From assembly GCA_035235625.1 (NCBI GenBank), contig CP141143.1, forward strand, positions 23,295,092 through 23,359,091: DNA of 64,000 nucleotides, written 5' to 3'. The notes beneath the pieces are model-generated. The model was given only the letters and a program-made list of their open reading frames with translations. It ran no database searches and had not been told where the DNA came from. Positions 22,702 to 34,400 of the stretch are shown piece by piece. Positions within the stretch are counted from its first letter, which is position 1. The number at the start of each line of letters is the position of its first letter. Both the position numbers and the translations under genes were made by a program. This DNA comes from Saururus chinensis (Eukaryota > Streptophyta > Magnoliopsida > Piperales > Saururaceae).

Positions 22702-23111
22702 TTAAAAAAGAGACACAAACTTCTAATACAAGAATGCTTAAAATAACTATTAGAAAAAAACCTTCTTAACAATGCACTGCTTTCTAACATGAAGCTTTTA
22801 GAATATCTCATTACAGTTTCTAACTTGACTAGATAAACGTGGACACTAGGCACTTTAAATATATATTTTTTTAATACCACTTCAAATAACTTAGATAAGG
22901 GAAAAGGCTGACCTTGTTTTTGCAATTGAGCAAGGTAACTTAGACATATCTAATAACTTAGACATATCTAAGTTCCATTTTCTTAGACTGTAGTTTTACA
23001 TTATCGAAGTTATTAAAAACACAGTCATCTATGTGAGCATATCATCCAACTTGTGCAATCAAGGCTTCTTCAATATAAAAAATCTTTGCCGAATCAAACA
23101 AATAGATCCAA
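22702..23111. other. AT-rich flank of the copia insertion
   Basis: About 400 bp of AT-rich sequence. An 88-codon minus-strand frame (22659-22925) has no recognised motif. A short direct duplication, AACTTAGACATATCTAA, is seen at 22937-22971. Confidence 0.45.
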
Positions 23112-23116
23112 TCTGG

Positions 23117-23953
23117 TGTTATTTTTGTACCTTTGCAAATATGGTGATGAGAAATCTTACTAGAAAGATTATGATCGAATCAAGCAAGTCACTCTATCCT
23201 TAAGACAAAATTCGCCCTCCTTAACTGTGTTTAGGACTCTTGGGCGTATGCCTCCTCGGATAAGACGATCAACCATGTACTGTAGGAGCACCTCCAATAC
23301 AGTACATGCGGCGAATCACAGTATGTATGCTCTCACAGAAATAAAAATGGATGAAAATCCTAAATTAGATTAGTGCAGAAATCGTTTTCCATAATTTTAT
23401 AGGAAATCCCATTAAAGACACCATTTCCCATTTAAACGGATGCGTCCATCCGTTAACATACACATTCTTTAGTGAAAACAAACTGGACCTATTTTGGTTA
23501 ATAAAAAACCAAACCAAATAAATAGAAAACCAAACCAAATGAATTTGTCCCAAAAATATTATCTTGTTGACCCAACCCGACCCGGTCGGCTGCGCGTGCG
23601 AACCGAACTGAGCTGAGCCGGTCGAACGGCGGCGCGCGTGTGGGTTAGCTCACCTAGGTGCATTGGTCCAACATCTCTCTCCCCCACAAAAGTGGGTTGG
23701 CCCAAGGGCCTAACTTGAAAGGCCAAACTAATGCCTTATATACCAACACCATCACCTTCTTCTAAGCGATGTGGGACTATTCACTTCTTCAACCAATTCA
23801 CATGTGTGATTCTCATTCAACACAAGGTTTGGGCTCTCTCTAACATATGGGCTTGACCCACTTCAGTAATATGGGCTTGACCAACATAAATATTATCATG
23901 CCCATCTAAATGATATGGGCTTAAGCCATTTAATGTAATGCCCACTTCTAACA
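23117..23953 (-). repeat. Copia 3' LTR
   Basis: 837 bp, bounded TGTTA...TAACA. It is the direct repeat of 29249-30073, with substitutions and small indels. It contains the CCCAACCCGACCCGGTCGG GC-rich patch (23571-23589) and an ATATGGGCTTGACC repeat near 23845-23935. Confidence 0.92.
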
Positions 23954-23963
23954 ATCCCCCACA
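23954..23963 (-). promoter_or_regulatory. Copia polypurine tract
   Basis: On the minus strand TGTGGGGGAT directly precedes the 3' LTR start TGTTAGAAG. A purine run here primes plus-strand DNA synthesis in LTR retrotransposons. Confidence 0.75.
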
Positions 23964-24544
23964 TGAATGAGAATTGGCTGGATAACTATGCAAAATAATG
24001 CAAATAAATTGTGAAAGCAATATTGAAAAGATCATGCATGAGGGATAGGTAGCTTTTGGCTTTGAACCTTCCCTTGTGAAATTTATCGGGTCTACTGGCT
24101 AATCAGTGAACATGATGTCTTAAACTGTTCAACCGTTTGTATAAGCCAAGACAATAAAATTCACACAATCACTTCTCAGATACATTGTGGTTCTCATGAT
24201 TGTGTTCATTTTGGCCCTGAACAAACCTGGTTTTCATGAATGCTCTAGAAGATTTAGCCTTAAAATCCTCATAGAAGCTGCCCCTTCACACTCATATAGG
24301 TGATTCTCATTAGGAGTATCTTGCAATACCCCACTTGAATTAATTCAAGCTATGAGAACCATTAAAAGCTAAGTTTATCCTGATTCACTCCATAGGCATC
24401 ACTATCTCATCATAGGAATGAGGACGAGATTTTATCTCAATAGTGATTCCCCTTGAATCCCCCACAATTCGGTTGTCCCTTTGAACCTAGATCTTGGGAT
24501 CTCCAGTCAACTAGGTTGGGTTGCCATTATAGTGACTCTTAATG

Positions 24545-24990
24545 TATAGGCTTCAAGCCCATTTTCCTCGATGAACTACTCACTTGTTCTTTGGTCAATC
24601 CCTTAGTAAACGGATCCGCAATATTTTCTTTTGACCTAACATACTCAATGGAAATTATTTCACTAGAGAGTAATTATTTTATGGTATTATGTCTCCGACT
24701 TATATGTCGAGACTTCCAATTATACAAGTTACTTTGTGCCCTTCCTAGAGCCGATTGGCTATCACAGTATATGCAAATAGGTGGCACAGGTTTCCCCCAT
24801 ATTGGAATATCCTCTAAAAAATTATGAAGTCATTCAACCTCATCGCCTGCTCTATCAAGCGCAATGAATTTAGATTCCATTGTGGATCTTGCCATGCACG
24901 TTTGTTTCGAGGATTTCCAAGACATTGCTGCACCTCCAAGAGTAAAGACATCCACTTGTGGATTTTGAGTCTTTTGTATTAGATATCTAG
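24545..24990 (-). pseudogene. Copia RNase H, broken
   Basis: The minus strand reads [20 protein letters not shown], then [10 protein letters not shown], then ICIYCDSQSAIGRAQSNLYN, then RHISRRHNTIK and IEYVRSKENIADPFTKGLT. These are the RNase H blocks of copia Pol: the acidic residues in TMES and CDSQSA are in place and the ENIADPFTK tail is typical. There is an in-frame stop where EWLRNFLEDI-type sequence is expected, a stop after HNTIK, and a frameshift near 24960-25010 at the junction with the reverse transcriptase. Confidence 0.85.
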
Positions 24991-25934
24991 TTTGCATCAT
25001 AGTAACCCTCTAGTACTACTTGATACCTAGTATAATGCAGCCCATAGTTCATGATGTAATTGAGACTTCCAATAATTTGTGAATATTGAAGTTGTGATAT
25101 GCTCTCACCTATGTTTTTGCTTAAGTGCAATGTCACATCCACAGGTGTTCTCGCTGGACAATTATCATTCTTATTAAATTTTTCTATGATTTTCTCAATG
25201 TAATGAGATTGAGATAATACATATCTATCAGATGTTCTAGTGATTTTCATCCCTAGTATGACATTTGCAACACCCATATCCTTCATGTCAAACTGTTTAT
25301 TCAACATCTTCTTAGTAGCTTTAATGATATCATCATTGCTACCAATAATGAGCATATCATCCACATATAGGCATATAATGACATAGTCATTAGGTCTTTC
25401 TTTAACATAAACACATTTGTCACATTCATTGATTTTGAATCCATTTGACATCATCATTTTGTCAAATTTTTCATGTTATTGCTTAGGTGCTTGTTCAAGC
25501 CCATAGTGAGATTTAACAAGTCTACACACTTTGTTTTCTTTACCCAGTACAATAAACCCTTTAGGTTGTTGCATATAAATTTCCTCATTCAAGTCACCAT
25601 TCAAGAATGCAGCCTTCACATCCATTTGATGTATTTCAAGATTATACAAAGTAGCAATAGCGATTAACATCCTAATGGAAGTTATCCTTGTGACTGGTAA
25701 ATATGTATTAAAATAATCTTGACCTTCCTTTTGCTTATATCATTTGATAACAAGCATAGCTTTATATTTGTCAATTGATACATCAATCTTTATCTTCCTC
25801 TTGAATATCCACTTGTATCCTAAAGGCTTACTCCCTAGCGGTAGATCTACCAGTTCCCAAGTATGATTTTGCATAATGGATTCAATTTTACTATTTACTG
25901 CATCCTTCCAATATTGTGTTTTAGGAGATGACAT
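24987..25934 (-). pseudogene. Copia reverse transcriptase, broken
   Basis: RVT_2-type polymerase in three open pieces. 25934-25740 carries WKDAVNSKIESIMQNHTWEL and GYKWIFKRK (finger region). 25670-25476 carries LEIHQMDVKAAFLNGDLNEE, whose DVKAAFLNG holds the first catalytic Asp. 25457-24987 carries YVIICLYVDDMLIIGS, the YVDD active-site box, and QSHYIEKIIEKFNK. A stop at about 25735 and a frameshift near 25460-25475 separate the pieces. Catalytic residues are kept but the chain is not continuous. Confidence 0.9.
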
Positions 25935-26848
25935 GGCTTCCTTAAAGCTTTGAGGCTCATTTTTAACAAATAAGTTAGAAAGTCTAGACCAAAGGATTTT
26001 GATATTCTAGCACGTTTGTTGCGTCTAGGTTCATCATCCTTTCCATCTTGGTCTTCATTATTGTCATGTTCAACATCCAAAGTTCTTTTAAGAGAACTTT
26101 TCTTTTGTGTAGAATTCCACAAAAAAATATGTTCAAAAAATAAAGCATTCCAGGATTCAATCACAGTATTGACATTTACATCAGGAATATCATATTTATG
26201 AACAAGAAAACAATACGCACTACTATTATTGGCATAACCAATGAATATGCAATCAATGGTCTTTGGTCCAATTTTAATCATCTTGGGATTAGGGACCACC
26301 ACTTTGGACAAACATCCCTACACTTTTAAGAATTTGTAGGAAGGCTTTCGACCTTTCCATAGTTCATATAGTGTCTGCAAGGTTTTCTTATGAGGTATTT
26401 TGTTAATAACATAATTTACTGAAAGCAAAGCTTCCCCCCACATATTCTGGGGTAACCCAGAACTTATTAACATGGCATTTATCATTTCTTTTAAAGTTCT
26501 ATTTTTCCGTTCAACAACTCCATTTTGCTGAGGTGAATAGGGTGTCGTTGTTTGGTGTATTATACCATGTTGTGAATAGAAATCACCAAAAAATTATTCA
26601 TAGTTCCCACCTCTATCACTTCCTAGAACTTTTATCTTCTTGCCAAGTTGATTTTCAATCTCTCTTTTATATAATATAAGCATGTCAATAGCCTCATCTT
26701 TACTTCTCAGTAAGTAAATATAACAATAACGAGTGCAATCGACAATAAATTTAATAAAATACTTTTTACCTCCTCTTGTTTAAACAAGTTTTAAGTCATA
26801 GACATCGTTGTGAATTAACTCAAGAGGTTCAACACATCTCTCAATACT
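25895..26848 (-). pseudogene. Copia integrase, broken
   Basis: The catalytic core reads HNDVYDL (first Asp), GSDRGGNYE (second Asp) and PYSPQQNGVVERKNRTLKEM (with the Glu), giving the D-D-E set. The C-terminal region includes WKGRKPSYKF and PKTIDCIFIGYANNSSAYCF. In-frame stops occur after DLKLV (about 26791), after NYE (about 26597) and in FLKV-GCLSK (about 26320). The last part (26311-25895) is an open frame of 138 codons that runs into an acidic linker before the reverse transcriptase. Confidence 0.88.
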
Positions 26849-27130
26849 TTAGAAAGATTTCCTTGTTAATTTTGATTCTACACAAGTTTTGCATTTATGA
26901 CTTAAGTCAATATTAAACTTAGGCAGATATTCCATATTAATCAATCTTCGTAAAACATCATAATTAACATATCCTAATCTACCATGCCACACATCACATG
27001 ACTCAATCATATAGGAAGAAGAAGCATTCGCATTCTTAATAACAGAAAGAGGTACAATAGTGAGTACATTGAGCTTGAAAAGCCCCTCATTTAGGTACCC
27101 TTTGCCCACATACATCCCACCCTTAGTCAA
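26849..27130 (-). pseudogene. Copia GAG-pre-integrase domain
   Basis: Open piece of 93 codons with CDVWHGRLGYVNYDVLRRL (the WHxRLGH-type box, with H replaced by Y) and CKTCVESKLTRKSF, the zinc-binding end of the pre-integrase domain. A frameshift near 27130 separates it from the protease. Confidence 0.88.
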
Positions 27131-27182
27131 ATACCAACTTGAACCTGTTCTTGCTCAGCAGTGATCCAGACACTAAATTCTT

Positions 27183-27440
27183 TCAAATTTCTGGCACATA
27201 CAACACATTGTTGAGAGTGAGCTCTTTGCCTGAAGTCATCTTCAGCACAACCTTTCCAATTCCTTCAACCTTTGCAATAGAAGAGTTGCCCATCAATAGT
27301 TGTTCACCATTCTCCATGGGTTGATAAGTGGAGAACATCTTCCTATTAGAGCAAACATGTTGAGTAGCCCCGGTGTCTACCCACAATTTTCTAGCGTTCA
27401 TGATTATGTTCACTTCCAAAATCACAATGAAAAGGTTGAT
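27183..27440 (-). pseudogene. Copia protease
   Basis: The minus strand reads [21 protein letters not shown] is the aspartic-protease active site of copia Pol (usually DSGAT or DTGAT). It continues through KMFSTYQP and ends NNVLYVPEI followed by a stop at 27183. It is in frame with the gag C-terminus (27827-27440). Confidence 0.88.
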
Positions 27441-28366
27441 GTCATTCACATTGGTGGAGAGATTTTCCACTTCAGTCATATGGGCTTGTGCATTCTTCTT
27501 CTTGGAATCATCTTGTTTCTTCCATTTGCGACAATCCTTAGCCTTGTGGCCCATCTTGTCACACACATAGTACTTGCCCTTGAACTTGGCTTTGTTGGAG
27601 TCATTGTTCGATTGTCCAGTAGGATTCTTCCTCTTCTTGTTGTTGAAGCTATGGCTTTTATGCTCCTGTTCCTCAACATTAACTTTGGCTTTCATGCCAT
27701 GACCCTCGGTTTTCTTTTCAAAAGCACGGTTGTCCTCTTCAACCCTTAACCTCACAATTAAATCTTCCACATTTATCTCCTTTCTCTTATGCTTTAAGTA
27801 GTTCTTAAAATCCTTCAAGAAGGTCATAATTTTTCTATTATAGTTGTCACCTGGAAAGACTCACTTAAAGTCATGCCTTCTGCATGAATATCATGCACGA
27901 TAACTTGGAGTTCTTAAACTTGACTTATCACAGTTTTAGAGTCTAACATTTTGAAGTCCAGAAATTTGCCGACCACAAATTTCTTTGTTCTAGCATCCTC
28001 AGTCTTGTACTTCTTGTCTAATGACTCCCATAGTGCCTTAGCACTTTTCATGGAACTATACACATTATATAATGTGTTGTCCAACCAGTTAAGGATGTAA
28101 TTATGACATAAGAAATCTGCATGTTTCCATGCATCTACTGCCGCAACAGCCATCTTGTCTTCCCGTTTCTCCTCAGTGAGAACATGTACTTCCTCTTAAA
28201 GGAATTGGGCTAGGTTCAGTGTGGTAAGATAGAACAACATTTTCTATTGCCATTGTTTGAAATCCGCACCACTAAACTTTTCTAGTTTTTCTCCTTTAAT
28301 TTGAAGAGGAGCATTCACCAGAGAGGGAATAAGTACCGAAGTCAAGTTGGTACCCTTAGTAGCCAT
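27441..28366 (-). pseudogene. Copia gag, broken
   Basis: The start ATG is at 28366 (MATKGTNLTS), with KLEKFSGADFKQWQ followed by stop TAG at 28244-28246, then a second stop TAA at 28196-28198 in the same frame. The frame is then open to 27914 ([18 protein letters not shown], and [20 protein letters not shown]). A stop and a frameshift at about 27820-27915 precede the C-terminal part ([13 protein letters not shown]). The zinc knuckle reads [14 protein letters not shown]: the first Cys of CX2CX4HX4C has become Tyr, so nucleic-acid binding would probably be lost. Upstream is the repeat-rich leader. Confidence 0.87.
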
Positions 28367-28399
28367 TTCTATTCAAAGAAACATAAGATAATCTCAGTT

Positions 28400-29200
28400 T
28401 AAAAAGAAAAAAAATTATTTTTTTTTAAAAAATTTCATGCAACCAAGTAAAGTTTGAGAAATTATAAATAACTAAATAAAGTTCAAAAATTTACACTTAG
28501 GCGAGTGCTAGAAAATTACATATAGTACTGTAAAACTCGAAAAATTGAACACAGCAAAGGTTCAAAAATTACATAACGTAGTGAAATTCAAGAATTACAA
28601 ATAGCACAGTATTTGTTTGAAAATTTACAAAAAAGAATAGAAATATTTTGAAAATTATACACAGATGAGTAATTTTTTGAAAAAATTACATCCATAACAG
28701 TAAACTCTTAAAATAATACGCATAGAATGGTAGATGATGGAAAATTTACGCACAGAGCAGTAAATTTTCAAAAAAAATTACACAGAACAGTAATCTTCCA
28801 AAAATGTACACCCAGTAAAATTTCTGAAATTTACGCCCAGTGCAGTGAATTTCATAAATTTAAGCACAAAACAGTGAATTTCAAAATTTTAAGCACTGAA
28901 CATGGAATTTTGAAATCTATGCACAGAACAATGAATTTTGAAATTTTAGCAGGAAACAGTAAAAAAAATTGAAAATTCTACTCAGAGGATAGCCAATTTC
29001 CAAAATTCACACGTAGAACAGTAAAAATATAAGGAACTAACGCAGAGTACTATCTAATTTCAAAATTTTACATACAAAAGTGTTAAAATTCAAAAAAATT
29101 ACACAGAGAAGGAAAAAATCCGAAATATATATATATTTTTAAGATGATCAGTAAATTTTTGAAATTCACATAATATAACTTATAAATATACTATTCTACA
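28400..29200 (-). repeat. Degenerate ~30-38-bp repeats in the copia leader
   Basis: Between the 5' LTR and gag, about twenty degenerate units of ACAGAACAGTAAATTTTGAAAATT-like sequence occur at 28-38-bp spacing (cores of CAGTAAA or CAGTGAA flanked by AAAATT). They explain the short plus-strand frame at 28727-28972. The region is very AT-rich. Leaders this repetitive are not general in copia elements. Confidence 0.7.
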
Positions 29201-29248
29201 TGCAAATTAATAAAGTATGAAAATATACATACAATTTTGTCTTAAGAT

Positions 29249-30073
29249 TGTTATTTTTGTACCTTTGCAAATATATGATGAGAAATCTTATTAGAAAGAT
29301 TATGATCGAATCAAGCAAGTCGCTATGTCCTTTAGACAGAATTTGCCCTCCTTAAAGGTGCTTAGGACTCTTGGGCTTCTGCCTCCCAGGATAAGACGAT
29401 CAACTACATACTGTAGGAGCACCTTGAACAGAGTACATGTAGCGAACCACAGTATGTATGCTCTCACAGAAATAGAAACGGACGGAAATCCCAAATCAGA
29501 TTAGTTCAGAAATCATTTTCAATGATTTTATAGGAAATCCCGTTGAAGACACCCTTTCCCGTTCAAACAGATGCGCCCATTTGTTAACGAACACATTCTT
29601 TAATGAAAACAAACTGGACCCATTTTGGTTAATAGAAAACCAAACCAAATGAATTTATCCCAAAAATATTATCTTGTTGACCCAACCTGGCCGGCCGACC
29701 GCGCCTGCAAACCGAACCAAACCGAGCCAAGTCGGCCAGACGGTGGCGCACACGTGTAGATTAGCCCACCAAGGTGCATTGGTCCAACATCTCTCTCCCC
29801 CACAAAAGTGGGTTGGCCTAAGGGCCTAACTTGAAAGACCAAACTAATACTTTATATACAACCACCATCACATTCTTCTAGGCGATGTGAGACTATTCAT
29901 TTCTTCAACCAATTCACATGTGTGATTCTCATTCAACACAAAGTGGGCTTCGGCTCTCTCTCACATATGGGCTTAACCCACTTAAGTAATATTGGCTTGA
30001 CCCACATAAATATTATCACGCCCATCTAAATGATATGGGCTTAACCCATTTAATGTAATGCCCACTTCTAACA
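29249..30073 (-). repeat. Copia 5' LTR
   Basis: 825 bp, bounded TGTTA...AATAACA in element sense. Counterpart of 23117-23953. It differs by scattered substitutions and small indels, as expected for two LTRs that were identical at insertion. Confidence 0.92.
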
Positions 30074-31429
30074 TCGGGAACACAAATCCATGCAGAATGA
30101 TCAACCTGAGATGGCCCCAACTGCTCATATGTGGATTGAACAAAGAAAATGTAACGATCCATTTTCTGGTAACACCTAATCCGAGGGGGGTTAAGGGTAA
30201 TGTGATAATTTGAGATCAGTGTTAGGAGGTTTTAAGGGATGAAAACCTCATATTTGGGTAGATCTCGGAGTAATGAGCGTAACGAATCAAATAACAGACG
30301 TAACGGAGGCCGAGAGCAAAAGATACAGCATTGGGAAGCGTGCCACATGAGCAGGACCCACTTGAAAAGTATGAAATAACCTACCCATGTGTAGTCTTTT
30401 TTCAAAGATCTCGTCGATACAACTCCATCGGTACCAAGAACGCGCAATTTCGACTTCAGGGTAAGAAGTTATCGCATGTTGAAGTTTAAGTATTTTTAGA
30501 TTAAAATAATATAGAGAAAATATTATTTTAATTATGTAAGAACAAAATAGCTGGCAACATTGATGACGCAAGCGGCTGGCATCTGCCGCGCCGCCCGACG
30601 TGCGGCGCGATGCTGTGTGGCGAGGGGCCCATGGGCCCACATGTTCGCAGGATGGGGCCCGCGTCTTAGGCCGATTCCCACAAGACGCGCACTTCCGGCT
30701 CTTGGCCCACGCGTCACCAGCCATGCAGGCGCGCAACATGTGGTATGCATGTGCGTGGGGGCGTTTCATACGCCCTCAGCTTCTCCTCTACAAATTCAGA
30801 TTCCGTTTCATTTTCCAAGGGAGTTTTCCGACTCGTTCTGAGTCTGTTTTCTACCATTCTTGAGGCATTCCTAGCTAATTTGAAGGTGATCTACGCAATG
30901 ACATGGTCCATTCCTCAAGTTGGCATCCCTAGAGGGGGGAACAGCCCAGGGCAAGAGGAGGCTCTGTCTGCCACTCTCCTACCCCAAGAAAGAGAGAAAT
31001 GGCCCGGAGAGAGAGGAGGCTCCGTCCTCAGCCACCGGGCTGCATTGGGAGTCATGGCCCAGAGTATGGGAGGCTCTGTCCTCCACCGAAGGGCCACGCA
31101 ATATGAGAAACAACCCGGAGAAAGGGACGTTCTGTCTGTGGCTTATGAGCATGGAAAAAGAAAAGAATCTTCGGGAAAGGGGGGGTTCTATTCGTGGCCT
31201 ACGGGCACGTGTTTTGTTAAGTGTCGCCGGGAAGGGTGTAATGCCCCTGATTTTTCCTATGATTTTTTGTACTTTTTCTGCTATTTTTTTATCATTTTCA
31301 GTAGAAAGTTAGCACATTTAGCCTCGGTATTCGTACCCGTAGAGTTGGGTGTGGGGTTCATCATAGGCCACGGGCTTGGATGCGTGTTCTGACATGAAAA
31401 ATCGATAAAGAATGAAGGTGCAGAGGATA

Positions 31430-34400
31430 TGTAATGCCCGAGATTTTTCATATATTTTCCTTAAAATTCACAAAAAATTTTATTTTTTTCAATATAATAC
31501 GATAAATCGGAGTCAAAATGATGAAATCAAAACCTGATAAAATAGTTTATAATTTAAAACACTAAACATCAATTTTCCATCTAAATATTTCCATCATACG
31601 GTCAAACATCGTACGGCCAAAACAAATATCCTTAGGCGATACTTGAAAACACACGTACGACTAAATTACCATGATCATGGATTTTTAAATACAAATAACT
31701 CCCAGCCATCCCCGAGTACAAGTCCCATAAACAGTCTACTATCTGATCCAAATCAAAAGCTCAGAAGATATAAACACTTAAATCTCATCTCACCCAATAC
31801 ATCAAATCGTGGCACCAAATATACTCACATAGAGTCAAGGTTAAACCTGAATCAAAAGGGGAAACGATCCACTGCAGAATCAAGCATCCATCTCCAAGAG
31901 CTCTCCAACACAACCTGCAAAAGCCTCCCGAACAACGGGGCTAAAAAAGTAGGGTGAGTATTTTCATACTCTGAAGAAAAATACCCAATATGGGAATCCA
32001 AAGAGAACTCAATAAGTTCATAAATACATTCGTCATGCAACCCAAACATGAAGCAATCAACATATAACAATCGTATTACATATGCAAATAAGTACGCATA
32101 ACACACCATCAAACTTACACAAACACCCTTAATCAGGGTCTTACAACTTACTCGTACCATCAAAGGCATACTCATACAGCTTATACGTACTTGTTTGACC
32201 TTACTCGTACAATCTTACACTTACTCATACGACCTTACTCGTACAGCCTTACACTTACTCGTACGACCTTACTCATACAGTCTTACACTTACTGTCATAC
32301 TCATATTCCAACTTACTCTCGAGCTCATACTCACTCTTACAGTCATGCTCATACTCACAATCATACGCTTACTCAGAAATGCACATACTCAGTCATACAG
32401 TCGTATACATACTATCAACCACTGAAGCTCATCACAACTAATAAGCTCCAGCATCGAAAAGGAAAAGAATGCCACTGGGGCATCACCTTAACCTCTGGGG
32501 AATGACTAGACGCCATGGACTTTTCCAAAGGTAAGGCACACCTATGCTCATGGGGCACAAGATTAAACAGGTAAGAGTAGATCCATGATACTACTTACCT
32601 GAGCGCGCAAACATACACCCACACAAGGGGTCATACAATTGCCCACACATAAGGGGTCTTATAGTGCCATACGATTGTCCACCATTATGGGCCTTAGAGT
32701 GCCAGTGCCACTCTTGGGCAGAAATCATACAGTACCTCTTGGGCGGAATCATACAATGCCACTCTTGGGCATGAACATACAGTGCCATATATAGGCAAAA
32801 ACATACAGAGACCACGAAGGGTGGAAACTTACAGCGCTCTCAACAGAGCATCAAATGTCTGGGCTTAATACAGCACACATACCAAAATCAAAACAAACAT
32901 CGCTCTCAATAGAGCATCAGACGTCTAGTGCTCTATACAGCACACAGACAACATCCCGCAGGATAAACACCATGGCAAGATATGAGAAATGCTTAGCCGA
33001 CTTATTATCGGCTAGCTCAACACGGAACTTAATCCGTCGAACCCTCAAATCTCAAATTCACAATGCTATTATTAGCTTTCTCATAATTCAAGTTTGAATT
33101 AAGTATATTATGCAGTACAATTATGCCACACAACCTCACAATCCTCGACTGATCAAACCGAAGCTGAGCCCGATCGAAACCCTAGTTCGTCAGGGCAGTA
33201 GACTTTACTTAACCTGTCCATATCGTGATCAAACTCACCGTACATCAAATCCTTACGTACTCATATAGCCTCTGACATCCACCTTACGGTCAAAACATCT
33301 TACTCACATCGTCAAACTGAGCTCCTCATAGCAGATCCCCGTTATCATCCACTTACTTAATTCCTCACTTATTATGCTTACTTTTCACTTCATAATTTGT
33401 ACGTTATGCTTGTACAATTATGCACGCTCTTACTGTCGAATAAACTCTCTTAAGGTTCCAAGCCTAAGTCCACTTACATACAGAACCCCTGACATACACT
33501 CCAAACTAAACCCAACCAATCTGCTCCACTCCTTGCCTGTCAAACTTACGTTTGTTGTCTTCTATCACACGCTTACACATCCACATACACATACAAATCC
33601 TCACCAAACACTTTGTCACCCCTTATTGTCCATCGCCCATACCTCTGCCCTCACACATAGTCCACATACGTAACTTACTTGACATCGCTAGCCGTCACTA
33701 GCATGTCCATAATACACATACATATCATACTAACATATTCGCTAGCCATCGCTAGCTCACACATATACCACATCCATAAAACGTACATACATATCATATG
33801 TATCTCAATGTGACATAATTCATTATCTTACATCATACAAAAAGATCATGATTTAGGAATCTTCCAATCCTAGCATGCTACTACTCATTCAAGCATGCTA
33901 TCATGAAGTTATGAGTTCATACTTCCCCTACCTCTTAATCATGACGTTTGATGGCGAGCACATGACGATGGCGGCGTCGGTGGCAGAGTTGACAGTCAAA
34001 AGCATTGCCTAGCTGAGAGAGCTATTGTCCCAAGGTTTTAAGAAGCGCCGGTACACACGGCCAAATGGGGTGTCAAAGTCAATGCGGCAAAATCCGCAAT
34101 CCACGGCGGCACACTAGGGGCGGCCGGGACAAAGATCGTGCCAATGAGTGGCAGGTGAGACCAGAATTCAAGGGTGTACTAATTAAAGGTTGGCCGACAT
34201 TTGAGAAATACTTAGGCGGCCGCAAGACGTCGAAATCAGCCGTGGACAACACCCAACGGCATTGATTTCTCGTTTACAACGGCCCACATAAGGGCAAAGG
34301 GTGTGGGGGACACTCAAGGACGAAGGAGAGGTAGTGGGGGACTCCAATGTCAACTCCAAATAATGGCGGAGCCATCCAACGGTCAAGTGGTGCCAAAGTG

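Larger units (their letters stand above)
23117..30073 (-). mobile_element. Full-length, degenerate Ty1/copia element
   Basis: A 6,957-bp element on the minus strand, with LTRs at 29249-30073 (5') and 23117-23953 (3'). Both LTRs start TGTTAGAAG and end AATAACA in element sense. Flanks are TCTGG (23112-23116) and TCGGG (30074-30078), a 4/5 match consistent with an aged 5-bp TSD. Domain order is gag, protease, integrase, reverse transcriptase, RNase H, which defines copia. A polypurine tract GTGGGGGAT precedes the 3' LTR. All coding parts contain stops or frameshifts, so it is dead. By eye the LTRs differ at roughly one base in ten in their first 220 bp, pointing to an old insertion. I could not find the usual initiator-Met tRNA primer-binding site next to the 5' LTR. 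Confidence 0.93.

Noticed and set aside
29200-29248. Initiator-Met primer-binding site next to the copia 5' LTR
   Set aside because: The reverse complement reads ATCTTAAGACAAAATTG, with no match to TGGTATCAGAGC.
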